From Prosthecobacter sp. SYSU 5D2 (GTDB lineage: Bacteria; Verrucomicrobiota; Verrucomicrobiia; Verrucomicrobiales; Verrucomicrobiaceae), in NCBI RefSeq assembly GCF_039655865.1, contig NZ_JBBYXL010000010.1, forward strand, positions 62,001-126,000: 64,000 bases of DNA, in the 5' to 3' direction. Positions 52,905 to 61,789 of this stretch are shown here, piece after piece. Position numbers and translations under genes: made by a program. Under the pieces are notes generated by a model that saw nothing but the letters and a program-made list of their open reading frames with translations, had not been told where the DNA came from and made no database searches. Each line of letters opens with the position of its first letter. The stretch's first letter is position 1.

Positions 52905-54170
52905 ATGACTTCCTCTTCCTCCAAATGGTACACCGGTGTCACACGCTACCAGTGGTTGGTGCTGATTGTGGCTTCCCTGGGCTGGGTGTTTGATGCTTTT
53001 GAAGGGCAACTTTTCAACCTGACCCGCGGGGCGATGCTTTCGGAGCTGCTGGGCGTGGGGCCGGGAGACCCGGAGGCGAAGAAGTGGGGGGACATCTTCC
53101 TGGGGATCTTCCTGGCGGGGGGGACGTTTGGCGGGTTGCTGTTCGGATCGCTGGGGGACAAGTATGGGCGCAAGCCGGTGATGGTGGCGACGATTCTGTT
53201 TTACTCCATCTTCTCAGGCCTAACCTATTTTGCGACGGAGCTGTGGCACGTGGGGGTCCTGCGCTTCCTGGTGGCGATGGGGGTGGGTGGTGAATGGGCG
53301 GTGGCGGCCGCACTGGTGGCGGAGATTTTCCCCAAACATGCACGCACCCATGCAGGAGGCATTTTTCATGCAACAGGGGTGCTGGGCACCTGGCTGGCCA
53401 CGCTGACATCCATAGGAGTGGAGAATGAATGGCGGCTGGCGTATCTGATCGGCATCCTGCCGGCGCTGCTGACACTGTGGGTGCGTAGCTCCGTGAAGGA
53501 GCCTGAGAAATGGGAGGAGGCCAGGTCCAGCGGTAAACGCATGGGCAGCTATGCGGATCTCTTCGGCGATGCGCGCTGGCGCATGCGGGCGCTGCTGGGC
53601 ATGGCGCTGGCGGCGGTGGGGCTGGGCACTTTTTGGGGCGTGTGCGTGGCCACGCAAGACCTGACGCGGGAGCTGCTGGAGAAGCTTAATTATGAAAGCG
53701 GGGATGCGGAGAAGAAAGCCAAGTTTGCCTACGGTATCATCCAGGTGGCGGGGGCGGGGCTGGGCCAGCTCAGCTTTGGGCCGCTGTGCGCGCGGATGGG
53801 GAGAAAACGTACTTTTGCGCTGATGCATGTGCTGAGCTTCCTGATGGTGCTGGTGGTCTGCTATCTGCCGCAAAGTTATGGGCAGATGCTCTTCATGCTG
53901 CCGCTGTTCGGCTTTGTGACCCTGAGCATCCACTCGGGCTACGCGATCTATTTCCCGGAGCTGTTTCCGAACCATCTGCGCTCAACCGGATCCAGCTTCT
54001 GCTTCAATGCGGGCCGTTTGTTGGCAGCCCCGATGCTCATCCTCTCCGGTTATGTGAAGACGAAGGCCGATCTGCCAGATGCGGTGGCGATGATGGGCGG
54101 ACTGTTCCTGGTGGGGCTGGTCGTGCTGGCTTTCCTGCCGGAGACGAAGGACCAGGAGCTGCCGGAGTGA
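52905..54170 (+). CDS. MFS transporter
   Basis: 421 residues, about 12 membrane helices. MFS signature loops: LGDKYGRKPVMVATILFYSI between TM2 and TM3, RFLVAMGVGGEWAVAAALVA and LGQLSFGPLCARMGRKRTFA in the second half. The layout GDKYGRKP plus FLVAMGVGGEWAVA fits the proton-coupled sugar/organic-acid (aromatic-acid/H+ symporter-like) subgroup. Its location after the exported Gfo/Idh/MocA gene suggests uptake of the oxidation product or its substrate; this is inference. Inner membrane. Confidence 0.9.
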   Translation: MTSSSSKWYTGVTRYQWLVLIVASLGWVFDAFEGQLFNLTRGAMLSELLGVGPGDPEAKKWGDIFLGIFLAGGTFGGLLFGSLGDKYGRKPVMVATILFYSIFSGLTYFATELWHVGVLRFLVAMGVGGEWAVAAALVAEIFPKHARTHAGGIFHATGVLGTWLATLTSIGVENEWRLAYLIGILPALLTLWVRSSVKEPEKWEEARSSGKRMGSYADLFGDARWRMRALLGMALAAVGLGTFWGVCVATQDLTRELLEKLNYESGDAEKKAKFAYGIIQVAGAGLGQLSFGPLCARMGRKRTFALMHVLSFLMVLVVCYLPQSYGQMLFMLPLFGFVTLSIHSGYAIYFPELFPNHLRSTGSSFCFNAGRLLAAPMLILSGYVKTKADLPDAVAMMGGLFLVGLVVLAFLPETKDQELPE

Positions 54171-54216
54171 GTGGCCTTACGCTGCCTTGATGACCTTTCA
54201 GGGCCACCCGTTAGCT

Positions 54217-55233
54217 TTACTGCGCCGATGTTTTCACCACGTCGCGGGCGAGTTTCAAGACTTCGCCCCCGTGCTCCATGATGATGGATTTTTCTTTTTC
54301 GGGCTCCTTTTTGGCGGGCAGCGGGGTGCTGGGGGCACCGCTGGGGTTATAGGCTTTGATCTCGGGAAGAGGGATCTGTTTCTTTTGGCTGGTGGTGGCT
54401 GCTTGCGTGCCGGAGGCGGGTGCAGGGGGCGTCAGGGCAGGGGCGGTGGCAGGGGCGGTGGCAGGGGCGGTGGCAGGGGGTGTCGCACCGGGAGTGGGCG
54501 GAGCGGGTTTTTCGATCTCAGCCGGGGATGAAGCGGGAGGGGTGGTGGTTGCCGGGTTGGATGTGCCTGCTGCGGCTGCAGGTGGTGGGGTGGAAGGAGT
54601 GCCGGTTGCCGAAGCAGACGGTGGGGTGGCTGGCGGACTGTCGGGGGTTGGAGTGGAAACGGTGGCGGGTGAAGCTTCCGTCTTCATCTTCACGGCCTTG
54701 TACAGCAGGTTGTAATTATGCCGGATGGCAGCGGGAAAGGAGACGCGGCCGGGCTCGACGATTTTTTCGCGGAGGAGCTTGGAGGAGAGGTCGGCGACGA
54801 GGTCGGTGCCGACTTTGACGGCGCGCTCGATCTGGGGGGCCGCGACGGAGGTGGAAGCGGAGGCACCGCCTTTGATGAGCTCGCTGCTGATGGTGCGGCC
54901 CTGGAGGGCGAGGCTGCTCTGGGCGGAGACGAGGTCGCCATTGGGGGCGAAGCTGAGCTCGAGGCTGGCGTGGTCATCGGAGGCGAAGAAGCCGCGGCGA
55001 TGGTCAATGCGGACGGAGACGAAGATGCCTCCATCCGGGGAAGGGGAGACCTCGGGCTGATAGGTGCGGTAGCCGGCCTCGGACAGTTCGTATTCGGCGG
55101 CCTTGCCTTTCCGCGCCAGCCAGCCGCCCAGGCTCTCGCCAAAGGCATCCACATCCACTTCAACTTCGGCATGGGCCGGATTCAGCATGCCTAGCAGGGC
55201 GATGAGGAGCAGGGGGCGTTTCAGCATTTTCAT
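54217..55233 (-). CDS. Secreted protein with Pro/Ala/Thr-rich repeat region
   Basis: 338 residues, signal peptide MKMLKRPLLLIALLGMLNPAHA. The first ~180 residues form a compact exported domain (DVDAFGESLGGWLARKGKAA, GIFVSVRIDHRRGFFASDD) that I do not recognise. Residues ~185-300 are low-complexity Pro/Ala/Thr with a short ATAP unit encoded by a 12-nt tandem repeat (around 54430-54480), a flexible linker that could reach the cell surface. A lysine/glutamate-rich tail follows. The 12-nt repeats are likely to vary in number between strains. No operon partner. Confidence 0.7.
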   Translation of the reverse strand: MKMLKRPLLLIALLGMLNPAHAEVEVDVDAFGESLGGWLARKGKAAEYELSEAGYRTYQPEVSPSPDGGIFVSVRIDHRRGFFASDDHASLELSFAPNGDLVSAQSSLALQGRTISSELIKGGASASTSVAAPQIERAVKVGTDLVADLSSKLLREKIVEPGRVSFPAAIRHNYNLLYKAVKMKTEASPATVSTPTPDSPPATPPSASATGTPSTPPPAAAAGTSNPATTTPPASSPAEIEKPAPPTPGATPPATAPATAPATAPALTPPAPASGTQAATTSQKKQIPLPEIKAYNPSGAPSTPLPAKKEPEKEKSIIMEHGGEVLKLARDVVKTSAQ

Positions 55234-55385
55234 GGGGAGAATACGGGGAACGCTTTTAAACTGTTTCCAAAGCGGGTTTATTCAACCGGGATTGTGGGGC
55301 CGGTCATGGAGCAGGGGCGTGGACATGCTGGTAGTGCAGCGCACTCACAGACGGGGAAGTCAGAATCAGTTGGGGCCCAACTGAA

Positions 55386-56222
55386 CTACTTTGCCTTGCT
55401 GGTGTACTTGAGCAGGTTGGCGAGGGTGGAGCGCATGTCTTTGCGCTCGACGATCATGTCCACGAGGCCGTGCTGTTTCATGAACTCGGCGGTCTGGAAG
55501 CCTGGGGGCAGGTCGGCATGGGTGGTCTCTTTGACCACGCGGGGGCCGGCGAAGCCGATCATGCACTTGGGCTCGGCGAGGATGACATCCCCCAGGGTGG
55601 CGAAGCTGGCGGTGACACCGCCGGTGGTGGGATGGGTGAGGACGGAAAAATAGGGGAGGCGTGCCTCGGCATGGCGGGCCAGGGCACCGCTGGTCTTGGC
55701 CATCTGCATAAGGCTGAGAATGCCCTCGTGCATGCGTGCGCCGCCGGAGGCGGAAAAAACGATGACGGCTTTTCCCTCAGCGGTGGCGGCCTCAATGGCG
55801 CGGGTGATTTTCTCTCCAACGACGCTGCCCATGCTGGCTCCGAGGAAACGGAAGTCCATGATGGCCAGGAGGACGGGTACGCCTTCGATATTGGCACGGC
55901 CGGTGACAACAGCTTCCTTTAGGCCAGTCTTGTTCTGATAGGCTTTGACCTTGTCCACATAACCTTTGAAACCGAGGGCGTCCACGGAGTCCAGATTCGT
56001 GTCCATTTCCTGAAAGCTGCCTTCATCCACCAGGCTGGCGATGCGTTCGCCGCTGCTGATGGTGAAATGATAGCCGCAGTTGGTGCAGACGCGGAGGTTG
56101 CGGGCGAGGGTCTGCTCAAAGAGGCTCTCGCTGCAGGACGGACACTTGGTCCACAGCCCTTCAGGCATGTCCTGCTTCTTTTCACCCAGTTCGTTGACAG
56201 TGCGCTTTTTGAAAAATCCCAT
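55386..56222 (-). CDS. accD: Acetyl-CoA carboxylase carboxyltransferase subunit beta
   Basis: 278 residues from ATG 56222 (MGFFKKRTVNELGEKKQDMP). Zinc ribbon with CPSC and CTNC (residues ~27-50), then the biotin-carboxyltransferase core: FRFLGASMGSVVGEKITRAI, VIVFSASGGARMHEGILSLM, FSVLTHPTTGGVTASFATLG, CMIGFAGPRVVKETTHADLP, and the C-terminal GLVDMIVERKDMRSTLANLL. With AccA it transfers carboxyl from carboxybiotin to acetyl-CoA, giving malonyl-CoA for fatty-acid synthesis. Cytosolic. The upstream frame could extend to 56363, but the ATG at 56222 fits the family N-terminus. accA is not in the window. Confidence 0.95.
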   Translation of the reverse strand: MGFFKKRTVNELGEKKQDMPEGLWTKCPSCSESLFEQTLARNLRVCTNCGYHFTISSGERIASLVDEGSFQEMDTNLDSVDALGFKGYVDKVKAYQNKTGLKEAVVTGRANIEGVPVLLAIMDFRFLGASMGSVVGEKITRAIEAATAEGKAVIVFSASGGARMHEGILSLMQMAKTSGALARHAEARLPYFSVLTHPTTGGVTASFATLGDVILAEPKCMIGFAGPRVVKETTHADLPPGFQTAEFMKQHGLVDMIVERKDMRSTLANLLKYTSKAK

Positions 56223-56355
56223 GATGTGATGTTTGTCGGAAGACCGGTCAAGACTGGGGGCTCCATTCATCCCCGGATGGCTACCGCAGGAGCGGCTGTG
56301 GAAACGCTCCACAACCCGAACAGAGGCCCGGAGGTGACCGGACGTGAAACGGATA

Positions 56356-57147
56356 CTAACCACGCGCCACGGTAATCACCACCACTTTTTCTGCTCCAGC
56401 CTCCTGCTTTAAAATTTTGGCGCATTCATGGGCTGTGGCACCCGTGGTCAGCACGTCATCCACCAGCAGGATGCGCCTGCCTTGCAGAGGGGGAAGGGTG
56501 TGCCAGGGACGGGGTTTGCGGAGCGCAAAGGCGCGTTTGAGGTTTTGCAGCCGCTTTTTCCGGTGCAGGCGGGCCTGGGGGCTGGTACGCGAATGGCGGC
56601 GCAGAATCTGGGCGGCGGGGATGCCAGTGTGGGCGGAAAGCCTGCGGCAGAGCTCCCAGCTCTGGTTAAAACCGCGCCAATACTGGCGGGTCCAGTGCAG
56701 GGGCACAGGAACGAGCAGCCACTGGCGGAGATCTTCCCCTGCCAGCCGCGGGTCACTGAGAGCGGCGGCAAGCATGTCGGCCAGTCCGGCGCGGAGGGTG
56801 AGCTGACGTCCGTATTTAAATTGGAGGATCATTTCCCGCAGGGGCCCGTCAGCCTTGAACCCGGCGACGGCAAAATCGAAGGCGATACGGCGGCCGGCAC
56901 AGTTTTTGCAGACGAATGCCTCCGTCATCGCACCGTCAAAAGGCTCGCCGCAGACGCAGCAATAGGGAGCCTGGATTTCAACCAGTTCCTCACAACAGGA
57001 ACCGCAAAACCAGGCAGCCTTGCCTTGGTGGGGTGCATCCTCCGGCAGCGGATCCTGGCAGCCGTGGCAGACCCGGGGATAAAGCATGTCCAGAGCGGTC
57101 TGCCAAAACCGCCGGGCGGTGCGAAGGACTGGCTCGGCAACAGACAT
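56356..57147 (-). CDS. comF: ComF-family protein (phosphoribosyltransferase-like)
   Basis: 263 residues from ATG 57147 (MSVAEPVLRTARRFWQTALD); the frame runs 16 codons further upstream. An N-terminal zinc-finger region (VCHGCQDPLP, FCGSCCEELV, YCCVCGEPFD, CKNCAGRR), then a phosphoribosyltransferase fold: LVPVPLHWTRQYWRGFNQSW and the PRPP loop ILLVDDVLTTGATAHECAKI. ComF proteins aid uptake of DNA during competence in some bacteria; in others they are orphan. No other com gene is in the window. It lies between accD and the fibronectin-like gene, divergent from the latter. Confidence 0.9.
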   Translation of the reverse strand: MSVAEPVLRTARRFWQTALDMLYPRVCHGCQDPLPEDAPHQGKAAWFCGSCCEELVEIQAPYCCVCGEPFDGAMTEAFVCKNCAGRRIAFDFAVAGFKADGPLREMILQFKYGRQLTLRAGLADMLAAALSDPRLAGEDLRQWLLVPVPLHWTRQYWRGFNQSWELCRRLSAHTGIPAAQILRRHSRTSPQARLHRKKRLQNLKRAFALRKPRPWHTLPPLQGRRILLVDDVLTTGATAHECAKILKQEAGAEKVVVITVARG

Positions 57148-57261
57148 GAGGTGTGGAGAGAAAATGATCTTCTGCTGCAGCTCGCAGGAAAACAACCTGT
57201 AAGTAAGATCGTGAAAACGGATGCTCTTGCCAGCCTGCCGGATGGCTGTCTTAATGGGAGC

Positions 57262-58020
57262 ATGACACGCCTGCTATGGATGTTGGTTTGGATCTGGGCC
57301 TGCCCGCTGGCGCTGGCGGTGGAATTGCTGGGGGAGCCGCAGATTCGGGTCGTAGGTACGGAGGCCACATTGACCTGGAAGACCGATGTGGCTTGTGGCA
57401 CACGCGTGAGCTTTGGACGTGCAGAAGGAAAGCCGGATCAAAAGGTGGAAGGGCCGGTGACGGCGATTCATGAGGTGACGCTGAAGGACCTGCAGAAGGA
57501 TGTGACGTACCACTTCACCCTGGGCAGTGCCCGGCAAAAGCTGCATACAGGGAGTTTTCAGACCGGCAGTGCAGCCCTCACGCCAGCACCGCCGCAGGCG
57601 GCTCCGGCGCGCTCTTCCGTGCTGGACAAGGTGAAAGGTTTTTTCACGCCGGATGAAAAACCGGCGGCCAGTCCTGCCGCCACGCAGGCGCAGCCGCGTG
57701 CTCCGCCGACTCAGCAGACGTGGGGGCGCATGGAGACATTGCGGGATCATTTTGAAAGACACGGGCCGGATTTTCACAGTCGCTCCATGGAGGATTATGC
57801 AGCGCAGGCCTGGCACTTTCTACAACGGGCCCGCGCCGGTGAGGTGCCGATGAAATGGGATGACAGTGATGCGACGCTCAGGATCTTCGATCCAAGGACG
57901 CGGGCCTTTGCCGCCTATGGCCGTGATGGCAGGACCAAAACTTTTTTCCGCCCGGGCAACGCCTCTTATTGGCAGCGCCAGCCTGGCCGTCTCATCCAAC
58001 CTTCAAGCCTGCCTTTTTGA
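57262..58020 (+). CDS. Exported fibronectin-type III-like protein
   Basis: 252 residues from ATG 57262 (MTRLLWMLVWIWACPLALAV, a signal peptide); the open frame upstream to 56428 is an antisense shadow of comF and is not used. Residues ~25-110 look like a fibronectin III or purple-acid-phosphatase N-terminal domain: VVGTEATLTWKTDVACGTRV, HEVTLKDLQKDVTYHFTLGS. A Pro/Ala-rich linker follows, then a unique C-terminal part (WGRMETLRDHFERHGPDFHS) that I do not recognise. It probably acts outside the cytoplasm as a binding or scaffold protein. It is 7 bp upstream of the zinc-ribbon gene, so both may be one operon. Confidence 0.7.
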   Translation: MTRLLWMLVWIWACPLALAVELLGEPQIRVVGTEATLTWKTDVACGTRVSFGRAEGKPDQKVEGPVTAIHEVTLKDLQKDVTYHFTLGSARQKLHTGSFQTGSAALTPAPPQAAPARSSVLDKVKGFFTPDEKPAASPAATQAQPRAPPTQQTWGRMETLRDHFERHGPDFHSRSMEDYAAQAWHFLQRARAGEVPMKWDDSDATLRIFDPRTRAFAAYGRDGRTKTFFRPGNASYWQRQPGRLIQPSSLPF

Positions 58021-58027
58021 TCCGTCT

Positions 58028-58297
58028 ATGAAAACGCCATCATATTTCTGTCCTGTCTGTGGTTATGCCAGGTTGAAAGAACTGCCCCGCAGTGCTTCCG
58101 GCGGTCCCAGCTATGAAATCTGTCCGGCCTGTGGTTTTCAATTTGGCGTGAGCGATGACGACGATGAGATCACCTATGAGCAGTGGCGTGCGGACTGGGT
58201 GGACGGGGGTATGGAATGGACCAGCCTGGGCATCCCGAAACCGCGCGGGTGGGAAAAGCAGAAAGTGACGCTCCTGCCGAAGGAAGGAGATGCCTAA
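58028..58297 (+). CDS. CPCC-type zinc-ribbon protein
   Basis: 89 residues from ATG 58028, 7 bp after the preceding stop. YFCPVCGYARLKELPRSASG and YEICPACGFQFGVSDDDDEI give two CxxC knuckles for one zinc, followed by an acidic, Trp-rich tail (WRADWVDGGMEWTSLG). This is a widespread uncharacterised small family, often lone or near toxin loci. Function not known. A strong bidirectional terminator follows. Confidence 0.85.
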   Translation: MKTPSYFCPVCGYARLKELPRSASGGPSYEICPACGFQFGVSDDDDEITYEQWRADWVDGGMEWTSLGIPKPRGWEKQKVTLLPKEGDA

Positions 58298-58307
58298 CAA
58301 TAAATAA

Positions 58308-58337
58308 AAAAGGCAGGCCATTGCCGGCCTGCCTTTT
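58308..58337. terminator. Bidirectional Rho-independent terminator
   Basis: Perfect 12-bp stem AAAAGGCAGGCC / GGCCTGCCTTTT with a 6-nt loop (ATTGCC), T4 on each strand. It separates the CPCC gene (plus) from the convergent sigma-factor gene (minus). The stem word is the same as in the terminator at 22631. Confidence 0.92.
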
Positions 58338-58364
58338 CGGGAATGCGTTTGTAAGCTGGAACGA

Positions 58365-59267
58365 TCAGCCGAGAAGCTTGTCCTCAGCGGCGGCGGCCTT
58401 TTTCTTTTTCTTGGCGCCGGCGTTGCGGAGAGCTTTCGGAATGGGGTCTTCCTTCTTCTGCAGCGCACGGCGCAGCTTGCGCAGGGCGATGTTCTGAAGC
58501 TGGCGGATACGCTCACGCGTAACGCCGAATTCCTGGCCCACTTCTTCAAGCGTGCGGGGCTTCTGGCCGGCGAGGCCAAAGCGTGCGTCAATGATCTTGC
58601 GCTCGCGCTCGTCCAGCACGGTCAGCAGGCCGTCGAGCTGGCCATGCATGTTTTTGTGGCTGAGGAGATCGAATGGCGTCTGGGCATTTTCATCGCCGAC
58701 GATTTCACCAAACTCGGTGCTGTCGTCATCGCTGATAGGCGCGTCCAGGGAGGCTGGGCGCATGGAGGCGACCTTGAGCTGGCTGAGCTTGGCACGGTCA
58801 ATGCCGATCTCTTCGGACAGTTCGTCATCGGTCGGTTCGCGTCCCAGCTCTTCAGACATAGCCATCGCGACGCGACGCATCTTGCTGATCTTGTCCACCA
58901 TGTGTACCGGGAGGCGGATCGTCTTTGACTGGTTGGCGAGCGCGCGCTTGATGGACTGCTTGATCCACCAGGCTGCATACGTGGAGAGCTTGCCGCCCTT
59001 GTTAGGGTCAAAGCGCTCCACAGCCTTCATCAGGCCGATGTTGCCTTCTGAGATCAGATCGAGCAGCGGCAGGCCATAGTTGGCATAATCCTGGGCGATT
59101 TTAACGACCAGCCGGAGGTTGGCGCGGATCATGTGTGAGCGCGCTTCCGGGTCGCCGCGCTTGATGCGTTCGGCGAGTTCTACCTCCTGATCAGGAGTCA
59201 GCAAGTCGGTCTTGCCGATCTCCCGCAGGTAGATCTTGATACCTCCGTCGAGTTCCATGTTAGACAT
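58365..59267 (-). CDS. Sigma-70 family RNA polymerase sigma factor (RpoD/RpoS-like)
   Basis: 300 residues; a start at 59258 (MELDGG) is also possible. Sigma 1.2 (IYLREIGKTDLLTPDQEVEL), region 2 (IRANLRLVVKIAQDYANYGL, PLLDLISEGNIGLMKAVERF and STYAAWWIKQSIKRALANQS), region 3, and region 4 with HTH RTLEEVGQEFGVTRERIRQL. It lacks the long N-terminal region 1.1 and the large non-conserved insert of primary RpoD, so it is a short group 1/2 factor, possibly a housekeeping-like paralogue or a stress sigma. The Lys/Ala-rich C-tail (AKKKKKAAAAEDKLLG) is unusual. The ~240 bp upstream are AT-rich and presumably hold its promoter. Confidence 0.9.
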   Translation of the reverse strand: MSNMELDGGIKIYLREIGKTDLLTPDQEVELAERIKRGDPEARSHMIRANLRLVVKIAQDYANYGLPLLDLISEGNIGLMKAVERFDPNKGGKLSTYAAWWIKQSIKRALANQSKTIRLPVHMVDKISKMRRVAMAMSEELGREPTDDELSEEIGIDRAKLSQLKVASMRPASLDAPISDDDSTEFGEIVGDENAQTPFDLLSHKNMHGQLDGLLTVLDERERKIIDARFGLAGQKPRTLEEVGQEFGVTRERIRQLQNIALRKLRRALQKKEDPIPKALRNAGAKKKKKAAAAEDKLLG

Positions 59268-59759
59268 TACAAATATAAATACGGTGCAGTTTTGCTTTTC
59301 TTGACGCCCTGCTGAAAAACAGGGGGTCGGCAGCTTAGCATAAGGATGACTGACTTTCTCCTCATTTTTTCAAAGCAACTTTTCTGCCAAATTGATGCGA
59401 TACGGAAACGGGCCGGATTCACGGTCTCAAGGCGTGCCTTTTGACACTGTGGTTGAACTAAAGTTTGAAACGAACGTCAACAAAATTTACAGATATTTTT
59501 AAGATTTGTTAACAAATTGGATTTTTCAGGATGAGGTCATCATGAGTGATACCGGATTTTTGAGGAAGGGTTACAACTTGCAAATTCAGCCTTGCCAGAT
59601 GCTCCTGGCCTGCTATTACTCGGCAAAGAATGAAAAGCAGGTCTTTTTGAAATTTGGCAAAACACATTTATCAGTTTTTCTAAATTTTAAAAGTTTTTGT
59701 GTTAATTCTAAAAAATATCTTGCGAGCTTAAGATCTTGCAGGTTATTATGACTTCAATC
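59268..59759. other. AT-rich spacer between the sigma-factor gene and tRNA-Gly
   Basis: About 490 bp. It must hold the sigma-factor promoter (minus) and a tRNA promoter (plus). An 81-codon frame at 59506-59751 is compositionally biased and shows no domain, so I do not call it. No repeat or riboswitch stands out. Confidence 0.4.
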
Positions 59760-59833
59760 GCGGGTATAGCTTAGTGGTAAAGTTCCAGCCTTCCAAGCTG
59801 GCCATGTGGGTTCGATTCCCACTACCCGCTCCA
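59760..59833 (+). tRNA. tRNA-Gly (anticodon TCC), CCA encoded
   Basis: Acceptor GCGGGTA (59760-59766) pairs with TACCCGC (59823-59829); discriminator T and CCA at 59831-59833. The anticodon loop CTTCCAA gives anticodon TCC, reading GGA/GGG. D-arm TAGCTTAGTGGTAAAG and T-loop GTTCGATTC are intact. Confidence 0.96.
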
Positions 59834-59863
59834 GTTGTAATAATCTGACAGAAACTTTTCGCC

Positions 59864-60433
59864 ATGAGACATTTCAGCGCTCTGAGCCTCATCCATTGCC
59901 TTCTTGGCCTGGCTTTCACGGCTATTGCCCCTCTTGCCCAGGCACAATCTGGCGGATGTGATGATATTTCACGGGATGTTGCAACGGCGATTCAGAATGA
60001 TCCTTCAAAGGCTCTGATGATTGTGGAAGATGCGCTTGTGATCAATGAATCTTGCGCCTGCGAGATCATCAAGGCCGCAATCATTGCTTCCCAGGCTGAC
60101 AGCGCGATGGTGAACCAGATCGTCCAGACTGGCATTTCGGTGGCCCCAAAAATGTCCGGAGTGATCATGGACTGCGCGACAGCGGTGTCACCGGCGGCGA
60201 TGAGCAGCGTGAGCGCCACGACGACGGCTTCTTATGAGCCTACAGATTCCGGCAAGAATCCTGACAAGAACCCGCTGCCCATTGTGGCCCCCGCTGAGGA
60301 AGATTTCATCATGAGCCCAAGCATTCGCGGGGTGTATCTGATCCAGCCGCCGCCAACAGGCTTTGTCCCTTGTGATCCCAAGTATCGCAAGTGCTATGAC
60401 AAGCCAACTTCCCCGTGCTTTTGCACGCCCTGA
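59864..60433 (+). CDS. Small exported Cys-containing protein
   Basis: 189 residues. Signal peptide LIHCLLGLAFTAIAPLAQA. The mature protein has an acidic helical first part (CDDISRDVATAIQNDPSKAL, NESCACEIIKAAIIASQADS) and a Pro-rich second half ending CDPKYRKCYDKPTSPCFCTP; the cysteines probably form disulfides. No family recognised. It begins 31 bp after tRNA-Gly and 50 bp before the beta-barrel gene, so it may belong to the exopolysaccharide export locus that follows. Confidence 0.65.
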   Translation: MRHFSALSLIHCLLGLAFTAIAPLAQAQSGGCDDISRDVATAIQNDPSKALMIVEDALVINESCACEIIKAAIIASQADSAMVNQIVQTGISVAPKMSGVIMDCATAVSPAAMSSVSATTTASYEPTDSGKNPDKNPLPIVAPAEEDFIMSPSIRGVYLIQPPPTGFVPCDPKYRKCYDKPTSPCFCTP

Positions 60434-60482
60434 AACCGGGAATCATTGTTGAGCCACCCTCAAACCTCATCCCTCCCCGACT

Positions 60483-61679
60483 ATGTGCATTCCCAATGCT
60501 ATGATTGTTACGGCCTTTTTGGCCGTTTTTGCTACGTCGGCTTTTTCTCAAGGGCTTACAGCGGTACGGGATTTTTCGGGTGATTTTGGTGAGGATCAGC
60601 CCCTGACCTTTAGCGTCACCGGCCGTGGCGGTTATGACTCGCTGAGCTACAAAGTGCAGTCGCCGTTTTTGCAGGATTTCGACTCCTATTACATTCAGGG
60701 CGGAGTCGGTTTGACGTACGCAGATGCAGATCCGACGACGCCCTGGAGCATCGGGCTTGATCTGGGTGCCATCCACTATCTTGACGGCATTCCCCGTTAT
60801 GATGATACCTTCTACAATGCCCGGATCGCGTTCAACATTGCTCATCAGATAAACCAAAGGCTGAAAATCAGCAATAATTTCTACCTGACGTATGAAGCAG
60901 AGCCGAATGTGGCGATGGGCGGGTCCACCACGCTATATAACGGACAGTATCTTTACGGGTTCAATAATTTCAATGTCAGCTATGCATGGTCCCAGCGTTT
61001 CTCCACGACAACATCGTTGACGGTGGATGCGATTTCGTATGAGGACGATGTGGTCTCCGGCCTGGAAGACCGGCTGTCGGTCCTGATAGCCCAGCAGTTC
61101 AGCTACGCGCTGACGCAGCGGACCAGCCTGGCTGCGGAATACCGTTACCGGATCGTCGAATTTGCTGAGCGTGATGATGTAAATTCCACCTCCCACTTCG
61201 CCCTGGTGGGTGTGGACCATGCCTGGAGCGAGCGTTTTTCCGGATCATTCCGTGTGGGTGCTGAATTCTTCAAATCTGACCGCGCTGAAAACACCTCCCC
61301 ATATGGAGAAGTGGCAGCCAGTTACCTGGTGGCCCGCAGGACCACAGCCCGCTGGTTTGGCTCCGTCGGCTATGATTCGGCTGAAATTGGCGGTTTCGAC
61401 ACTCGCTATGCGGTACGCACCGGCCTGAATGTGAATCACCAGATCACCAAGCGAGTCGGGATCAATGGAGGTGCTTCGTATGCCTACAGCACCTTCGATG
61501 GCGGTGGCGGCAGGGATGTCACGGAGCATTCACTCCTGCTTTCCACAGGACTCTCCTTCCAGATGCTGGAAAACCTTTCTCTGGACGCCCGCTACACCTA
61601 CTCCATCCTCCAGTCGGACGACTCGTTGCGTGAATTCAGCCGCAACAATGTGTCGCTGGGCGTGACCGCCTCCTTCTAA
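60483..61679 (+). CDS. Outer-membrane beta-barrel protein
   Basis: 398 residues; start ATG 60483, or ATG 60501 (MIVTAFLAVFATSAFS), which has the better signal peptide. Strand-rich with alternating hydrophobic residues through YYIQGGVGLTYADADPTTPW, WSIGLDLGAIHYLDGIPRYD, LKISNNFYLTYEAEPNVAMG and a final aromatic-ended strand VSLGVTASF, the usual C-terminal signature of outer-membrane barrels. It resembles the beta-barrel BBP2/exopolysaccharide-associated outer-membrane family often encoded beside BY-kinases. It could form or anchor the export channel. Gene order supports a role in the exopolysaccharide locus; direct evidence is absent. Confidence 0.75.
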   Translation: MCIPNAMIVTAFLAVFATSAFSQGLTAVRDFSGDFGEDQPLTFSVTGRGGYDSLSYKVQSPFLQDFDSYYIQGGVGLTYADADPTTPWSIGLDLGAIHYLDGIPRYDDTFYNARIAFNIAHQINQRLKISNNFYLTYEAEPNVAMGGSTTLYNGQYLYGFNNFNVSYAWSQRFSTTTSLTVDAISYEDDVVSGLEDRLSVLIAQQFSYALTQRTSLAAEYRYRIVEFAERDDVNSTSHFALVGVDHAWSERFSGSFRVGAEFFKSDRAENTSPYGEVAASYLVARRTTARWFGSVGYDSAEIGGFDTRYAVRTGLNVNHQITKRVGINGGASYAYSTFDGGGGRDVTEHSLLLSTGLSFQMLENLSLDARYTYSILQSDDSLREFSRNNVSLGVTASF

Positions 61680-61789
61680 TCAGTTTCAGCCAACAGCCCA
61701 AATCTCCCGCCAGCGCCCGGCTTTCTTGTCGGCGCTGGCGGGTTGATGAAATCCCGGTTCTCTAACTTTTCCAGATAATCAACACAGCT

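Noticed and set aside
54420-54490. CRISPR-like short repeats
   Set aside because: They are contiguous 12-nt units in frame within a gene with no spacers.
56428-57261. N-terminal extension of the fibronectin-like gene
   Set aside because: The extension is antisense to comF and lacks family features; the ATG at 57262 gives a proper signal peptide.
59506-59751. 81-codon plus-strand frame before tRNA-Gly
   Set aside because: AT-rich, no domain and no ribosome-binding site; likely chance in a spacer.
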